This document shows, piece by piece, positions 45,532 through 57,186 of a DNA stretch of 64,000 bases. The stretch's first letter is position 1. Every line of letters begins with the position of its first letter. The DNA lies in NCBI RefSeq assembly GCF_022581195.2, contig NC_061456.1, positions 1,676,501 through 1,740,500 of the forward strand. The letters run 5' to 3'. The position numbers and the translations under genes are program-made. The notes beneath the pieces were generated by a model. It did not search any database and had not been told where the DNA came from. It saw only the letters and a program-made list of their open reading frames with translations. Origin of the DNA: Helicoverpa zea. Taxonomy: Eukaryota; Arthropoda; Insecta; Lepidoptera; Noctuidae.

Positions 45532-47841
45532 TTATAGCGAATTAAATTGAGTTCAATTCGTTCAAGAACAATTTTGAAAGGTGATTGAACGACAATATTT
45601 CTGATGCCAGACGAGAATATCTTCAGTACCTATTTATGGCTTAACCCGTCAATTAGAGATGGGTAACTCAGGAGTGATAGATACAAATGATATGAATCAT
45701 TCCATTTGAATCAATCACTCTTCATATCTTTACATATCCGAATGTGTCAGTAGTTCAGTATATCTTTCTTTACACCTCACTCACTCGTCGGTTATCGCCT
45801 CGGGTACTAACTAATCTGTGGCGTCGGATAGCTTCGTCGCGCGCCATTGGTTGAACGTCAAGCGAGCCGTCTCGCTCGCACCCATACGATTACGAATGTC
45901 GTTACTTTGACCACAATAAGTTGACACCCAATAATAAGTTGTTAACTCTATTGCTCACGCATAAGGCTTATAATTGTTTGTCCTTAGTGAATATTTCGGT
46001 ATTATAATCTTGTCAAATCCGAACAAACATGTTTTGACTCGAAATCATAGACATAATATTAGTAAACAGGACTGCGCATATAAACCCAAAAAACGAGCCG
46101 AGTGAAACAGTTAGTACGGAGGCTGTCTGTCCCTTTCTAATAGGGTGACTATGAGATTAAGCTATGTGAGACAAATCCGAATTTGCTAAGATTATTAAAC
46201 ACAGATTAGTATTGAAGTTTTAACTTACGCAGTTTGTGACCTTAAGATACTAATAAAGGCTTTTAATAATTAGCGGAAATTAGCAGTATAAAAGCAGGAA
46301 GATTCGAAGTGAAGACTGTTTTTTTTTGTATTTCTACTTCATATATAGACTGCTGAGCCATTTATGTCGCCTTTCTTCATTTTTTGGGAAGCTATAACAA
46401 TAGTACAACAGTTTTAAAATCCATCACCCATATTTTGACTCGTTACAAGAATTCATGGGCACCCTAGTTGTTTGGTTTACGAAAATGTTATTATTAGCTA
46501 ACCTGTGGAACGATATATTGCAACCACCATAGGATTCACTTTTGCAAGTAGAAACGCAACACTTTATCACCATTTTAATAGTTTAAATTGATTTAATACA
46601 AAAAAATATAAACAAAATTTTAAATGCTGATTACGCGCCAAGAATGTTCAGGGTTACCGCTAGAAAATAAAAAAAAGCAAAATAAAAATTTAAGTTGTTT
46701 ATGTTTTAATAATAAATACGAATAAATTAATGCGATTGTTATTAATTTGTTGACTTACAATTGTTAAAATAAGATAAAAATATAAGTGATTCAATTGTTT
46801 TTGGGAAGACAAAACTTTTGATCACAACATTTTTTTATGCTGGCAAGGTGTTAGAAAGAGACAAACAGCCTCCGTTCGAACTATCCCTCTCGGCTCGGAT
46901 TTGCCTCTGTGTATTATGCAACCAATTTAGTACCTTATTGCGTTAGAATAGAGTTCATTTTCGTAAATATATATTTTGAGCGTGCGCAATCTTGTTTAGT
47001 AATATTATATCTATGCTCGAAATACACATTTTGGACTAAAATTTAATTTTCACGTAAATAATTTCGTAGGTAGACAGTCCTAAGCCTGTGTAAAGTATGA
47101 AGGGAAATCAGAAGGCTATTTCTATTTTTATTTTCTAATACTTACTAAACTAATGCTTATACTCAATACTAGATTGCGATTGACTATTTTTATTTTATTT
47201 TTTTTATTTATTTATTTTATTTATTTATTTAGGCACACCAACAACTTATTTACAAATACTTTCACATATATAAGTTTACAATTGTAATAAGTCCTGCGTA
47301 AATATGTTAATTACAGGACTATTCATTGAACTAATTAACATAAAAGAAGTAGGTTGTACCTACAGTCATAAGAATAGTATATTTTTTAATTAGAAAAAAG
47401 TTGTTCAATCGCAACCGCTCAATATATCAGAAAGATGCAAACAACAACCAACCTATCACTATATCTGAATGATCTATTTGAATGAGTGAGCCGCACACGA
47501 GTTGTGAGTTTAAACGAGCTACTGAGTTATACTGAGCTACTGATATAAAGATATGAAAGAGTGATTCATATCCCAGTGATTGAAAGATGCATATCTATCT
47601 TTTCTTTTCAATGACACATTTTGCCCATGTCTACCGTCAATTGTCGATGAGTTTTGTTTATTTCCGGTCTTTTGACACTTGACTTTTACCGTAAAATTGT
47701 CAATTTGAGTCAATTTTGTTTTTTACTGTCAAAGAGGAAAGCGTGTCAGCCGTTTAAAAAAAGTGATAAATAACATTATTAACGGCTATTCAGTTCGAAA
47801 GAATTTGTAGTGAAAATTGTTGTGTGCAGTTATTATCAAAA
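45532..47841. promoter_or_regulatory. Divergent promoter region of DCAF15-like and Nup35 genes
   Basis: The two start codons face away from each other 2.3 kb apart. Subtracting the hAT-like insertion leaves only about 320 bp (45532-45653 and 47642-47841), which points to a compact bidirectional promoter now split by the element. No TATA box or initiator can be called with confidence. Confidence 0.55.
45654..47633. mobile_element. 2-kb hAT-like element, non-coding, with foldback arms
   Basis: Ends tagagatgggtaa and, inverted, tagacatgggcaaa. The 8-bp duplication ccgtcaat is perfect at 45646-45653 and 47634-47641. Subterminal arms share gatatgaatca, tcatatcttta and cagtagttcagtat. A further inner inverted repeat pairs about 46030-46145 (catagacataatattagtaa ... 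gagccgag ... cggaggctgt) with about 46850-47025. No transposase frame remains. Confidence 0.8.
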
Positions 47842-50515
47842 ATGGAGCCAATGACTTTGGGTAGTCCAACACACTCTCCTTCTAACAGCCCGAATGTGGG
47901 ATATTTGCCGCCTTTCCTTCTGGGTGAAATAAATCCACCGACTACTCCTCGAACAAACAGTCTGTCTCCTACAAAAGGCAGAAGTCTTGCTTTCGGTACG
48001 TAACACAATTTTAATTTGAAAAGAAAAACACAAAAATTTTGATTTGTCTTCACCCCTGACTTTTCTTGATTACTTTGACATACAGCACTTTCAAATATCA
48101 AAATGTTGTTAATCAAATGTTTCCGGTTTTATATTATTGTTCTAATAATATTTATAACTTGAAAGTCTGTAACTACTGAACATCAACAATAATCTCGTCA
48201 ATTTTAGAAAAGCGAAATTGGGTGAATGTGTTTGTATGATTGATATATCGTCAGATGCAAATGGCTCTACGTATTTTGTTGAAACTTGGTAGTAATATAG
48301 GTTACACATCAGTATAATAGATAGGATACTTTTTATCCTGGTGCACCAAGGAGTTTCTTCAGGATGGGGTAAAACAGCAGGCAGAAGCTAATCCATAAGA
48401 GGTAGTGAAAATAAATAGAAAGTCTAGATTACCTCAAAATTATTTATGTATTAACTGAATCAACTACAAAAAAGCTAAATTATTTATTTACAATTCCTTG
48501 TGAAAAATAAAACTAACTCTTCTTCACAGGTTCTCCAACTAGTCCCACGCAAACATCAACACCAGATCAGAAGGCATATCGGCAGAACATTTCCATGCAC
48601 CAGCAAGCACTCTACAACCAACAGAATATGTACCCCAACATACCTTCATCTCCTAACATGTACTCTAATATATCAACAAATGCCAACATGTCATATTCTA
48701 GCAAACCTAACGGACCACCCATAGAGGATCTATTTGACACCATAAAAAGTAATGAACCAACTATAAACAAATCCCTATTCCAAGATAGTTTCTATGGTAA
48801 CAATAATTCGGTTTCCCACAATGGTTTTGGGAACAATTTGAATAATTCAGTAAATAATCAGTCTATGGCGACACCGTGGCAAGATGGCTGCCAGGATCAT
48901 GACGAGTACTGGGTGACTGTATTCGGTTTCCCGCCAAACGCTGCTAATACTGTTTTAGCAAGATTCAGCAATTGTGGTGCTATTTTAGGTAAGGTTTTCT
49001 ACATGTTCATTCAGTAGTTTGAATTTGTATTTTGCTACCTACACTTCATTGGATTTTGCGTTTGCATAAATTAACATTTACTTATTCTAATGAATTCAAT
49101 CATAGTTCTCTCTTATGTTTGTGTGAACAAGGCTTTGTTTGGAAACATTCACCTTCATTCTAATGCTTTTGTTTACAAATACTGAACTTCTAGTTGGACC
49201 TTGAACCTCATATGTCTTAAGGCACTCCTTGACTGGCTGCAATTTTATGCAATATGTGGCTGCAACACATTGCAAGCAATAGCATGACTATGCAATATTG
49301 CAGTGGCAAAATTTGCCAAACAGCCTACACAAAATTAGCCTGTTTAAGAATCTGCATCAGCTACCCTATCGCAGACATATTGCAATTCTTGGCTCAGCCA
49401 TAGATACATCATTATGATGTATACAAGAGAGCGCATCAACCTACCTCAATCTGACAAATTTCCTTAACTCATTTTCATCTTTATCATAATAGTGGAAGGT
49501 AAATTTGATTGGTAAAATTTGATAAATTCGGGATGGTTGACCTGCTGGTGCCCGTACATGTAGCCTAACTCCAAGCAAGACCACTTTTAAATATTATATT
49601 TAAAAAACTGTTGTAAGTGCTGTCACACGTTCGCGTGAGCAGTCTCATTTTTAAATGTTGGTACTGTGGCGCACCTCTTTTCCCATACAAAATTAAACCA
49701 AGTCTTAAGACGTCCCGCCGTTATACGTAGTCTTATAATCTGTGTTATGTGGCGCAACGTTATTTCACGTCCAACGTCTATAAACGTTGTCGCCACCACA
49801 TAGGTCTGACATGGTCCGTCAAAATAAATATGACAATCTAGAGGCCGTCGTACGACGTTGCACCTTTTCATACGACGTTGTAAGACGTTGCTCACGCGAA
49901 CGTGTTAACAATAGTCACACATCTAACCAGCACCTCAGTTGATGTCATCTATTGTTCCAGACAAACAATACCCGACGCAAGGCAACTGGGCGCACGTGCG
50001 CTACGCGACGCGCGCGGAGAAGGAGCGCGCCATGTCGCTCAGCGGCCGCCAGGTGCTGCCCGGCGTCATGGTCGGCGTCGTCGAGTGTAAGGAGCCGCCC
50101 AGGATTGGGGTTACCACTCCCGGGATAACGTCGCCTGACAGGTAAATAATATCCTACACAAAGCAACTGGGCGCACAATTTTATGATGCTGAGGCCCTCT
50201 TTGTTTGGTCTATGGCAGAAACTATCAGATTTGCTGTCTTATAAAAGCTTATCATAGGTAATAGTAAGTGGGTTAAAGAGATTAGATATCAGTAGACCTA
50301 CAAAACTGGTATCTATCAACTCAGCAGCAGGCAGCTCACTGACACTCACTACGCAATTCATTCACCATAAATTTAACTTGGGAACTTAACATCTTTTTCC
50401 GAATTACAGGACCGGCGTCCGCTCCCTCTGCCCGACACCCATAGCCAACGCGCCTGTCCCCCAACGCTCGAGCGGCCTTATCTCAAAAGCCTTAGACTAC
50501 GTGCTGGGTTGGTGA
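47842..50515 (+). CDS. Nup35: Nucleoporin Nup35 (Nup53)
   Basis: Exons 47842-47995, 48530-48988, 49961-50141, 50410-50515; phases match; 900 nt, 299 aa. Nup35 is an inner-ring nuclear pore subunit that binds Nup93, Nup155 and the membrane protein Ndc1 (family knowledge). The protein opens with MEPMTLGSPTHSPSNSPN and LPPFLLGE, as in other Nup35 proteins. An Asn/Ser-rich segment follows, with the conserved PPIEDLFD (about residue 114). The RRM-like dimerisation domain is about residues 176-250 (DEYWVTVFGFPPNAANTVLA, FSNCGAIL, then WAHVRYATRAEKERAMSLSG). The last residues, SGLISKALDYVLGW, are the membrane-binding amphipathic helix typical of the family. The second intron holds a MITE. Confidence 0.96.
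49625..49905. mobile_element. MITE with 17-bp perfect inverted ends
   Basis: acacgttcgcgtgagca at 49625-49641 is perfectly inverted at 49889-49905. The interior is rich in cgtcgtacgacgttg-type and acgttgtaagacgtt words. No clear target duplication. It ends about 55 bp before the third Nup35 exon. Confidence 0.75.
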
Positions 50516-51228
50516 CGAAAACCTTGCGCCTTGGCGCGTCGCTTCAGTCCGATATATCGCAAACTGAAGCAAGCGCCTCGAGTACTGAACCGCGTACCAT
50601 ATGTGTCACGGCTACGTAACCGAAATAGAGACTTTTTCACCATGCTCGAACACGTGCATCAATCGCAAATTTATTTGAATTATAATCACGAGTTTTTCCA
50701 TTGTAATGAAATGTAGACTGAGTTTGTATAGTCAGCGACAGGTGCCTAGTTTCCGATAATGTTAGAATCTAAGTTTTGTGTGATATGGTAATGGATTAGT
50801 TAAGTCACTTTGTACTTATATGGACAAAATAATCCTGTGTAGTAGACAGTATATCAAGAAAGTAGAAGAAGAACACCACTTCTTCATTCATATTATCTTG
50901 TTTCAAGTGCATGTACAGCCTTTTCATATTTATAGAATTAATGTAAACCATACCATGTGTAATCATATTATATACCCGGCGCAAATGTTGAATCCTATAT
51001 ACTTGCAGTGCCATCAGGGCTGGAAGTAGATCTCAAACATTTGTGTATTCTCTTGAAATAATGTAAGGCAAGATATTCATAAAAATAGATTTGTAAGATA
51101 ATAACTTGACTGTCGTTGACTGAGCACAACATAAAAGAATAGAATTCTTTTATCAAACTACTACTTATTGAAAATTATGTGAATATTTAATTAATGATAT
51201 TGAATGAAGTCGGTTGTATTATGCAGGT

Positions 51229-51234
51229 AATAAA
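51229..51234 (+). terminator. Poly(A) signal, Nup35
   Basis: AATAAA about 715 nt downstream of the Nup35 stop. No earlier AATAAA was seen in the 3' flank. Confidence 0.55.
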
Positions 51235-51265
51235 ATAACTTTGATATTTCTTAATAATTAATATT

Positions 51266-51271
51266 TTTATT
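51266..51271 (-). terminator. Possible poly(A) signal, GID8
   Basis: AATAAA on the minus strand (tttatt on plus), about 880 nt past the GID8 stop. An alternative lies at about 51667-51672, so the distal choice is uncertain. Confidence 0.35.
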
Positions 51272-52146
51272 TCTAAATATTACATATAAAATACTTAAAT
51301 TACAGAGATTTTTTTATCATGGATGTTAAATGATGGTCGTCCGTAAAACTTTTACATATGCAAAGTTGTAAGTGGAGGTAACTGAGCGACACTATGATAC
51401 GATGGTTGTACCCGCCAACTGAACTGAACGTCGATGTGGATCCGTGTGCTGTGATAGATTGTTCAGAAACACACAAGTGAAACAATGAAATCTATATAAT
51501 ATCTTAATCATCCTAGAAAGAGTTAAAATATAATTTTACGATTAACCTAGCATCATAAATATTAGTTTTATTTTCGTCTGACCCGTAAAACGAGATGCAT
51601 ACCCGAAATATATTAAGATTGATAAAAATGCTAGTAGTAATGTCTTACAGTCCAATTGTCCTGTTTTATTCCGTTGTGGTCATCAGCGGGGAAGCAGCAG
51701 ATCACAGTCTCCGGCCATGCCTAAAATTGTCCAATTTCTACAATACATTAATTCCTTCTGGGTAATTTCAATTTAAATTAATTCAATTTTCTTAACATAT
51801 CTATGACAATTTGCTTATTTTGTGCCATTAAATCCATTTTATGATTAATAAACTTCTACAATGACAGAATCTCTAAGTACATTTGTTAACATTTAAGTTT
51901 TTTTATATTTTAAATGATGGGAGAACATAATAGGCGGAGTTTCTCTCCAATACATTTCATAGCATACTATCCTAGATCAAAATTGAATAAACTATTGACT
52001 ACTAACACAGCATCATAAATTAAAAACATCCTAAAATATAATTTTAGTAATTAAATATTTAAAAACAAACATAATACAACACTGGTTGCCTATGACGATG
52101 GATTGAAGGACACCATAAGCGTGGAGGTAACATGAATAAGTTAGTA

Positions 52147-54769
52147 TTACTTTGGCTTCTCTATGGTGGCGTTGGCGAGGTCTGTCATCTTGGGGTACTT
52201 GATGTTGTGCTTGTCGAGCTCGCTCTGCGACCACAGGATCATGCGCAGCAGGCTGCACAGCTTCGGATTTGTGTACTCTTGGTTTTCCATCTTGAGTATC
52301 GCAGCATTGAGTTCACTTGCGATCTGTTACGAAATTGGTGGTAAAAGTAGTTTGTACAAGGGTAAAAATTTCGTTAAGAAATTATACAATTTTTATTAAG
52401 AGACGTGTAATAGTTTGCTTCATTGTGTTTCGAAACAAGCTGACTTCATTTCTTTAACAATCATTTTCCGATTTACAAGAAAATTGAGAGCCTTTGTGAA
52501 ACAAATGCTGAGAAAAGTCATACATATACATCCATACCTTTTGACTATGCGAAGGCAGCAAGAGATCGGCGAAGGGTGACGCGTGAGGGTCTGGGAAGGC
52601 GAGCAGCGCCAGCGATCGCTCCAGCTCAGTCAACGCGTTAGGGTCGTTAGCCCCAGCCTCTGCAAGGGTCGCGCTGGCGAATGCAAGAGCCTCCTCCGCT
52701 CGCCCCGCGCGGATCAGCTCCAAGAGTTGAAGTTGCTGTTAGAAGTCATAAGATGAGTAGGTATTGATGTTGAAAGTAAAATCTGGCATTTCAAAAGACG
52801 TTATATTATGGAATAGAGAATAGATCTGCAGACAGTGACATCATCAGTGTATTTTCCTGTCCAACTGCCTGGACCTGTTTTCAAAATATGTATGCACAAA
52901 AACAGTTTCATGTCATGAAGAACCCACCAACCACATGAATATCAATAATTTTTCGTTGAGAGAATTATTCTCTCAAGAAAAAAACTATATACTACAAATT
53001 TTCCCATAGTCAACAGTTGTTTTAAAACAAAAAGCTATTAATGTTATAGGTAAACTTGAAGGCTTCACCATAGTTTCTCTGAAGTTGTCATGGTATAAAA
53101 ATACTGAAATTAATAGTCAATGAATAAATGTTATTACCTGCAAATGAAAGTACAGGTATCTATCATTGTCCAACAACTCTGGGTGAAGAGCGTTGACCAT
53201 AGCGATGGCATCAGGTATGCGGCCGGTCTGCACTGCTTCACGGATCATGATCCTCTCGTCCAGTGAGCTGCAGAGAGCCGGTTCTTGGAGTCCGGCCTCC
53301 TGTTGGAACTTTATAGCTGCCTCCTTGAACCCCTCTGGAATGTTGACAAGGTTCAGGTTTTGTTTGCTTGTAAATATTATTGTTCTAATTGTTCCAGCAA
53401 ATTACTTTTATCAGCAATAACACTGTTCAAAATTTTGAAGTAGGATCCTTCAAAATTATGAAGTATCGGGGTATCGGGTTGCCCGGATAACTGGGTTGAG
53501 GAGGTCAGATAGGCAGTCGCTTCTTGTAAAGCACTGGTACTCAGCTGAATCCGGTTAGACTGGAAGCCGACCCCAACATAGTTTGGGAAAAAGGCTCGGA
53601 CAATATATATATACTTTTGTCAGCAATAACACTGTTCAAAATTTTGAAGTAGGATCCTTCAAAATTATTGTAGAGGTGGTTGTAGTATTGGTGCTGTACT
53701 TTTATTGATGATAATGCATAATTCTTATTTAGTGTCTGATTCAGGGTAAGTAGCTATTAATTGACAATATGTAGGGTGCCTGGTAATTATTCACCGATAC
53801 TTGAACACATGATTCTTTATGATTCCTAAAGAAACATTTTTTATTCTCTGCTTAATCATAATAGCAAATTAGAATTTATATATTTGCTTAAAATATGGTT
53901 ACAATATAACAGTCGAAACAAACATCGAGTTCAATTTTATTGTGTTAAAACTAATAGAAAATGGGTAGAACCACATGTGCAAGTCAAGTATCAGTCACTA
54001 ATTACCAGTCACCCTAGCATGCCGTTATGTGTATTGCTTTCCATGTTAATTACCAAAAGAATATTAAAAGTAAGTAATAGTTGTAGTTTTTTTGTTGATA
54101 ATGTTGCAATCAGAGAACAAAGTTTATCAGCAGTCCAATTTACTTGTTCTTGATAAGCAACCATCACTTTACTAATGGATAATTTTAATATAAATTTGGA
54201 TATCAATGTTACTAGACATAGGCAGTGGTATTATGAGCAATTTTGATCTATTTTTTTACAGGAAGTATTAATCAACAGAGCCATGAGTAAATAGACGTTA
54301 TGTTTGTAATCATAGTATTTTGTACAAAGTCATGAAAATGAAAAATGAAAAATGTTTATTTGTCTCAAACTGTCACAATAATTTTAGTTTAATTTTAGTC
54401 ATGCCTTATCTTAACCATATACTGTAAAAGAGAAACCAAATAACCATATCAAGAATCGACTGTGATTCTTTTGATAGTTTATTTACAAAAAGGTCGTGTC
54501 GTGGTATTTTCTTTGTTGCGAAATATGCACCTTGGGATTGCCTTCGTTAAGCAAAAACATTTTACAGTATACTGCGTGATCATTGAAGAAATAGTAACAC
54601 AAATACGAGAACCAATGTATCTTTACGTTTTTAAGTTACCTGTTACCAAATAATTCATTATCAACATATTCATATCTGTTCTGGAGATCTGCAAATCGTC
54701 GTTTTTATTGCGATCATAGTATTTTCGTTCTTCCTTTTCTTGGCCAGTCACTGCCATGTCGAAACTCAT
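52147..54769 (-). CDS. Gid8: GID8/TWA1 homologue, subunit of the CTLH/GID ubiquitin ligase
   Basis: Exons 54640-54769, 53138-53334, 52538-52735, 52147-52323; phases match; 702 nt, 233 aa. GID8 is a core scaffold of the CTLH E3 complex, linking RANBP9 and ARMC8 parts (family knowledge). It has the family's three helical modules in order: LisH at about 30-62 (TDMNMLIMNYLVTEGFKEAA), CTLH at about 70-125 (SSLDERIMIREAVQTGRIPD, ALHPELLDNDRYLYFHLQ) and CRA at about 126-215 (LELIRAGRAEEALAFASATL, ALLAFPDP, then LCSLLRMILWSQSELD and KYPKMTDL). Length is close to the human protein. The second intron carries a short repeat bounded by an unusually long direct duplication. Confidence 0.95.
53403..53668. 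repeat. Interspersed repeat (copy 3) inside a 57-bp direct duplication
   Basis: A 152-bp insert (53460-53611) with gaggaggtcagataggcagt and gactggaagccgaccccaac belongs to the family at 7436 and 25590. It is bounded by 57-bp copies, 53403-53459 and 53612-53668 (tactttt.tcagcaataaca ... ccttcaaaattat), differing at one base. Confidence 0.75.
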
Positions 54770-55623
54770 TATGTAAACTTATCAAGAGCGCACAAAGAGG
54801 AATTAAAGATATTATAAATGAAAATATTTTCAATAACACCTTTGGAATACAAATGACAATGACAAAATAAATCGTTCAAAGAATGAATGACTTGGAAATT
54901 CGAGTGAATGGGGTAGATTTGTATTTTTTTATTAGGTAACATTATTGATACCAGACAAAATCAAAGAAAAATGCAAATAATTGTGTCTTTCGTTGCGTTG
55001 CAAGCAAGCCCTGTAAAATATTTCTTATTATTATAGGGAAAAGGATGATAACGACACTATACTGAAGCTGATAAAAAAAAATACAGCCCATAAAATGATA
55101 TGATTTTTTCTTAAGGTTTCCTAAAAATAGCCTGAAATGATCAATAGCTCGTTAGCGCAAATTAAAGTTTATTATGTCTACGTTTAGCTAGGAATAGTAT
55201 TCTTTCATTTGAAAACCTTGAACATAGGCATTACTTTCCTCTGCTTACATACAATATTGAGGTCTCGGCACAAATTATCGCTAAGCCACCCCACCAGGGT
55301 GAGGTAATAAGTTCTGAATGTGTGCATTTGGATTGAGGGCACATATTTTTTAATAGTGTGCAACGAAATAAAGATTCTAGGGCATTTAGTAACCAGATTT
55401 TACCTTATTTCTAAAAAACCTCATTCATTAATCGGTTTAGGAGCTACGGTGCCACAGACAGCCATAGCAGTCCAACTTATCAGCGAAGAAGTATAGGAGT
55501 ACGTTATGTTGGGGGTCTTAAATTAACTAATCCACTTGCAACTCAAATATCTAATTATTGCCTTACCCGTCCAATACTCATTGCTAAAATTACATGTCGG
55601 AGTGACTGCGTCTGTACGATTTA

Positions 55624-55942
55624 GGGTCAATTCCCACTGACAGAGCAGCGGCCGGCAGCGGCCGTAAGGGTCAATTCCCACTGAAAGAGCAGCGGCCGGC
55701 AGCGGCCGGCAGCGGCCGTAATTGCAAGGGATTGAGCGCGAGCGCGGCGGGCCGCGCGGCGCCGCGCTCTTACATTTTCCGTGCTCTTACGGCCGCTGCT
55801 CTTTCAGTGGGATTTGACCCTAAGAGCACGGAAAATGTAAGAGCGCGGCGCGGTGCGGCGCCGCGCGGCCCGCCGCGCTCGCGCTCAATCCCTTGCAATT
55901 ACGGCCGCTGCCGGCCGCTGCTCTTTCAGTGGGAATTGACCC
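55624..55942. mobile_element. PIF/Harbinger-type MITE, outer copy
   Basis: Ends gggtcaattcccactga ... tcagtgggaattgaccc with TTA at 55621-55623 and 55943-55945. Its arms carry gcagcggccggcagcggccg and a GC-rich core (gcgcggcgccgcg). It is interrupted by another copy of the same family at 55668-55820; without it the element would be about 163 bp. Confidence 0.85.
55668..55820. mobile_element. PIF/Harbinger-type MITE, inner copy
   Basis: 153 bp, gggtcaattcccactgaaag ... ctttcagtgggatttgaccc, flanked by TAA at 55665-55667 and 55821-55823 within the outer copy. The GC-rich cores of inner and outer copies lie inverted to each other, so the whole locus can fold into a very long hairpin. Confidence 0.85.
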
Positions 55943-57186
55943 TTACAATGGTTTCTGTAGGATACATGGATTAGGTTTGAGGACAAAAAGAAATGAAAAT
56001 CCGATGATGGGTGTTTAGCTAATTTATTTTCAGTTCTTAATCGCCAATAACCTACAATAAAGAGCTGATAATACAATTTAAAAAAAGTCCTATCCTATTT
56101 TTTATTGAATAATGCTTGGTAACAAATATCGTTTTTTGTATTCAATAAAAAGTTACAACTAAACAATTATTATAAAACAAACCCAATAATGTTTCGTCGA
56201 GTGCAGTGTTCGTCGACAGCGACGCAGTATCATTCAAAATACATTATTGAGAAAAAAAATAACTTAAAAATTTAAATAAAGCTAATTAATCATTCTCTAA
56301 AAGCCATGTATCAGTGAGTTAATTTCGAGGAAATAAGTTCAGTAGTAGTTAAATATTGGCTAGATCGCCGTTATAGATAAGAATACATTTTAAATAGTAC
56401 TAAAGGGATCCCGAACTGTCTGATACAAGAGCCGTCTCTCAAGTAGAGCTATGGGCTGGCATCTGCCGAGCCCTATACAATCAAATTAAATATAATTTAC
56501 GAACTACAACTATAATTCGACAACACTATAAAGAAAAGTACAGTAAAAATAATCATCAATCAAAAATAATTATGGCTAACTAATTCGCACTTTTGAGGAC
56601 AATGATTAAAGAGGCACTCTTCGTGAATTTATTATTTGTGTAGATTATATGTTACTACAGGTTCCGTAATGTTACTTTAGAAAATATACAAAATACAAGT
56701 GTATACTTGTCATCCGTATCTGTTTAATAGACATAATTCTGTTAACAAACCCGTTTTCTGTTACGAACACTAGCCAGGGCTGAGTGTCGTGTCCGGCCGT
56801 ACGTAGCTCGTCTCGTCGATCCTCAGTCTATGAACACAATTATCCAGCGTACCTTACCTAAAGCATTAAAAGCTAATTATGTGTATGTGGCATGAACTAA
56901 ACCGTGGAATCTCACGCGGACAATATTGCGACGCTAAGGCTATTGGACAACTTTGAACTGAGAAAACTTAACTGTGGTGGGAAATAACTGCATTTATTGA
57001 TGTACAATAATACTGTACGTTTAGTAAAAATGTTTCGCAATATTAACCAGCGTCAGATTCCACTAGCAATCACAATGTCTTGATTCATTAGGATACTTTA
57101 CTCCCGCATATAATATTCACATATACCAAAATATGTTTGTCTTGATATAGATGCAGTATTATACCGCAATGCCGACTCCGTTGTCA

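Larger units (their letters stand above)
54770..57186. other. Region between GID8 start and akirin stop
   Basis: Holds the GID8 promoter and the akirin 3' UTR. No gene seen. tttatt words (minus-strand AATAAA) near 56993, 56629 and 56021 are candidate akirin poly(A) signals. The only clear structure is the nested MITE at 55624-55942. Confidence 0.5.

Noticed and set aside
55732..55974. 80-codon Arg/Ala-rich frame
   Set aside because: Translation of the GC-rich core of the nested MITE palindrome.
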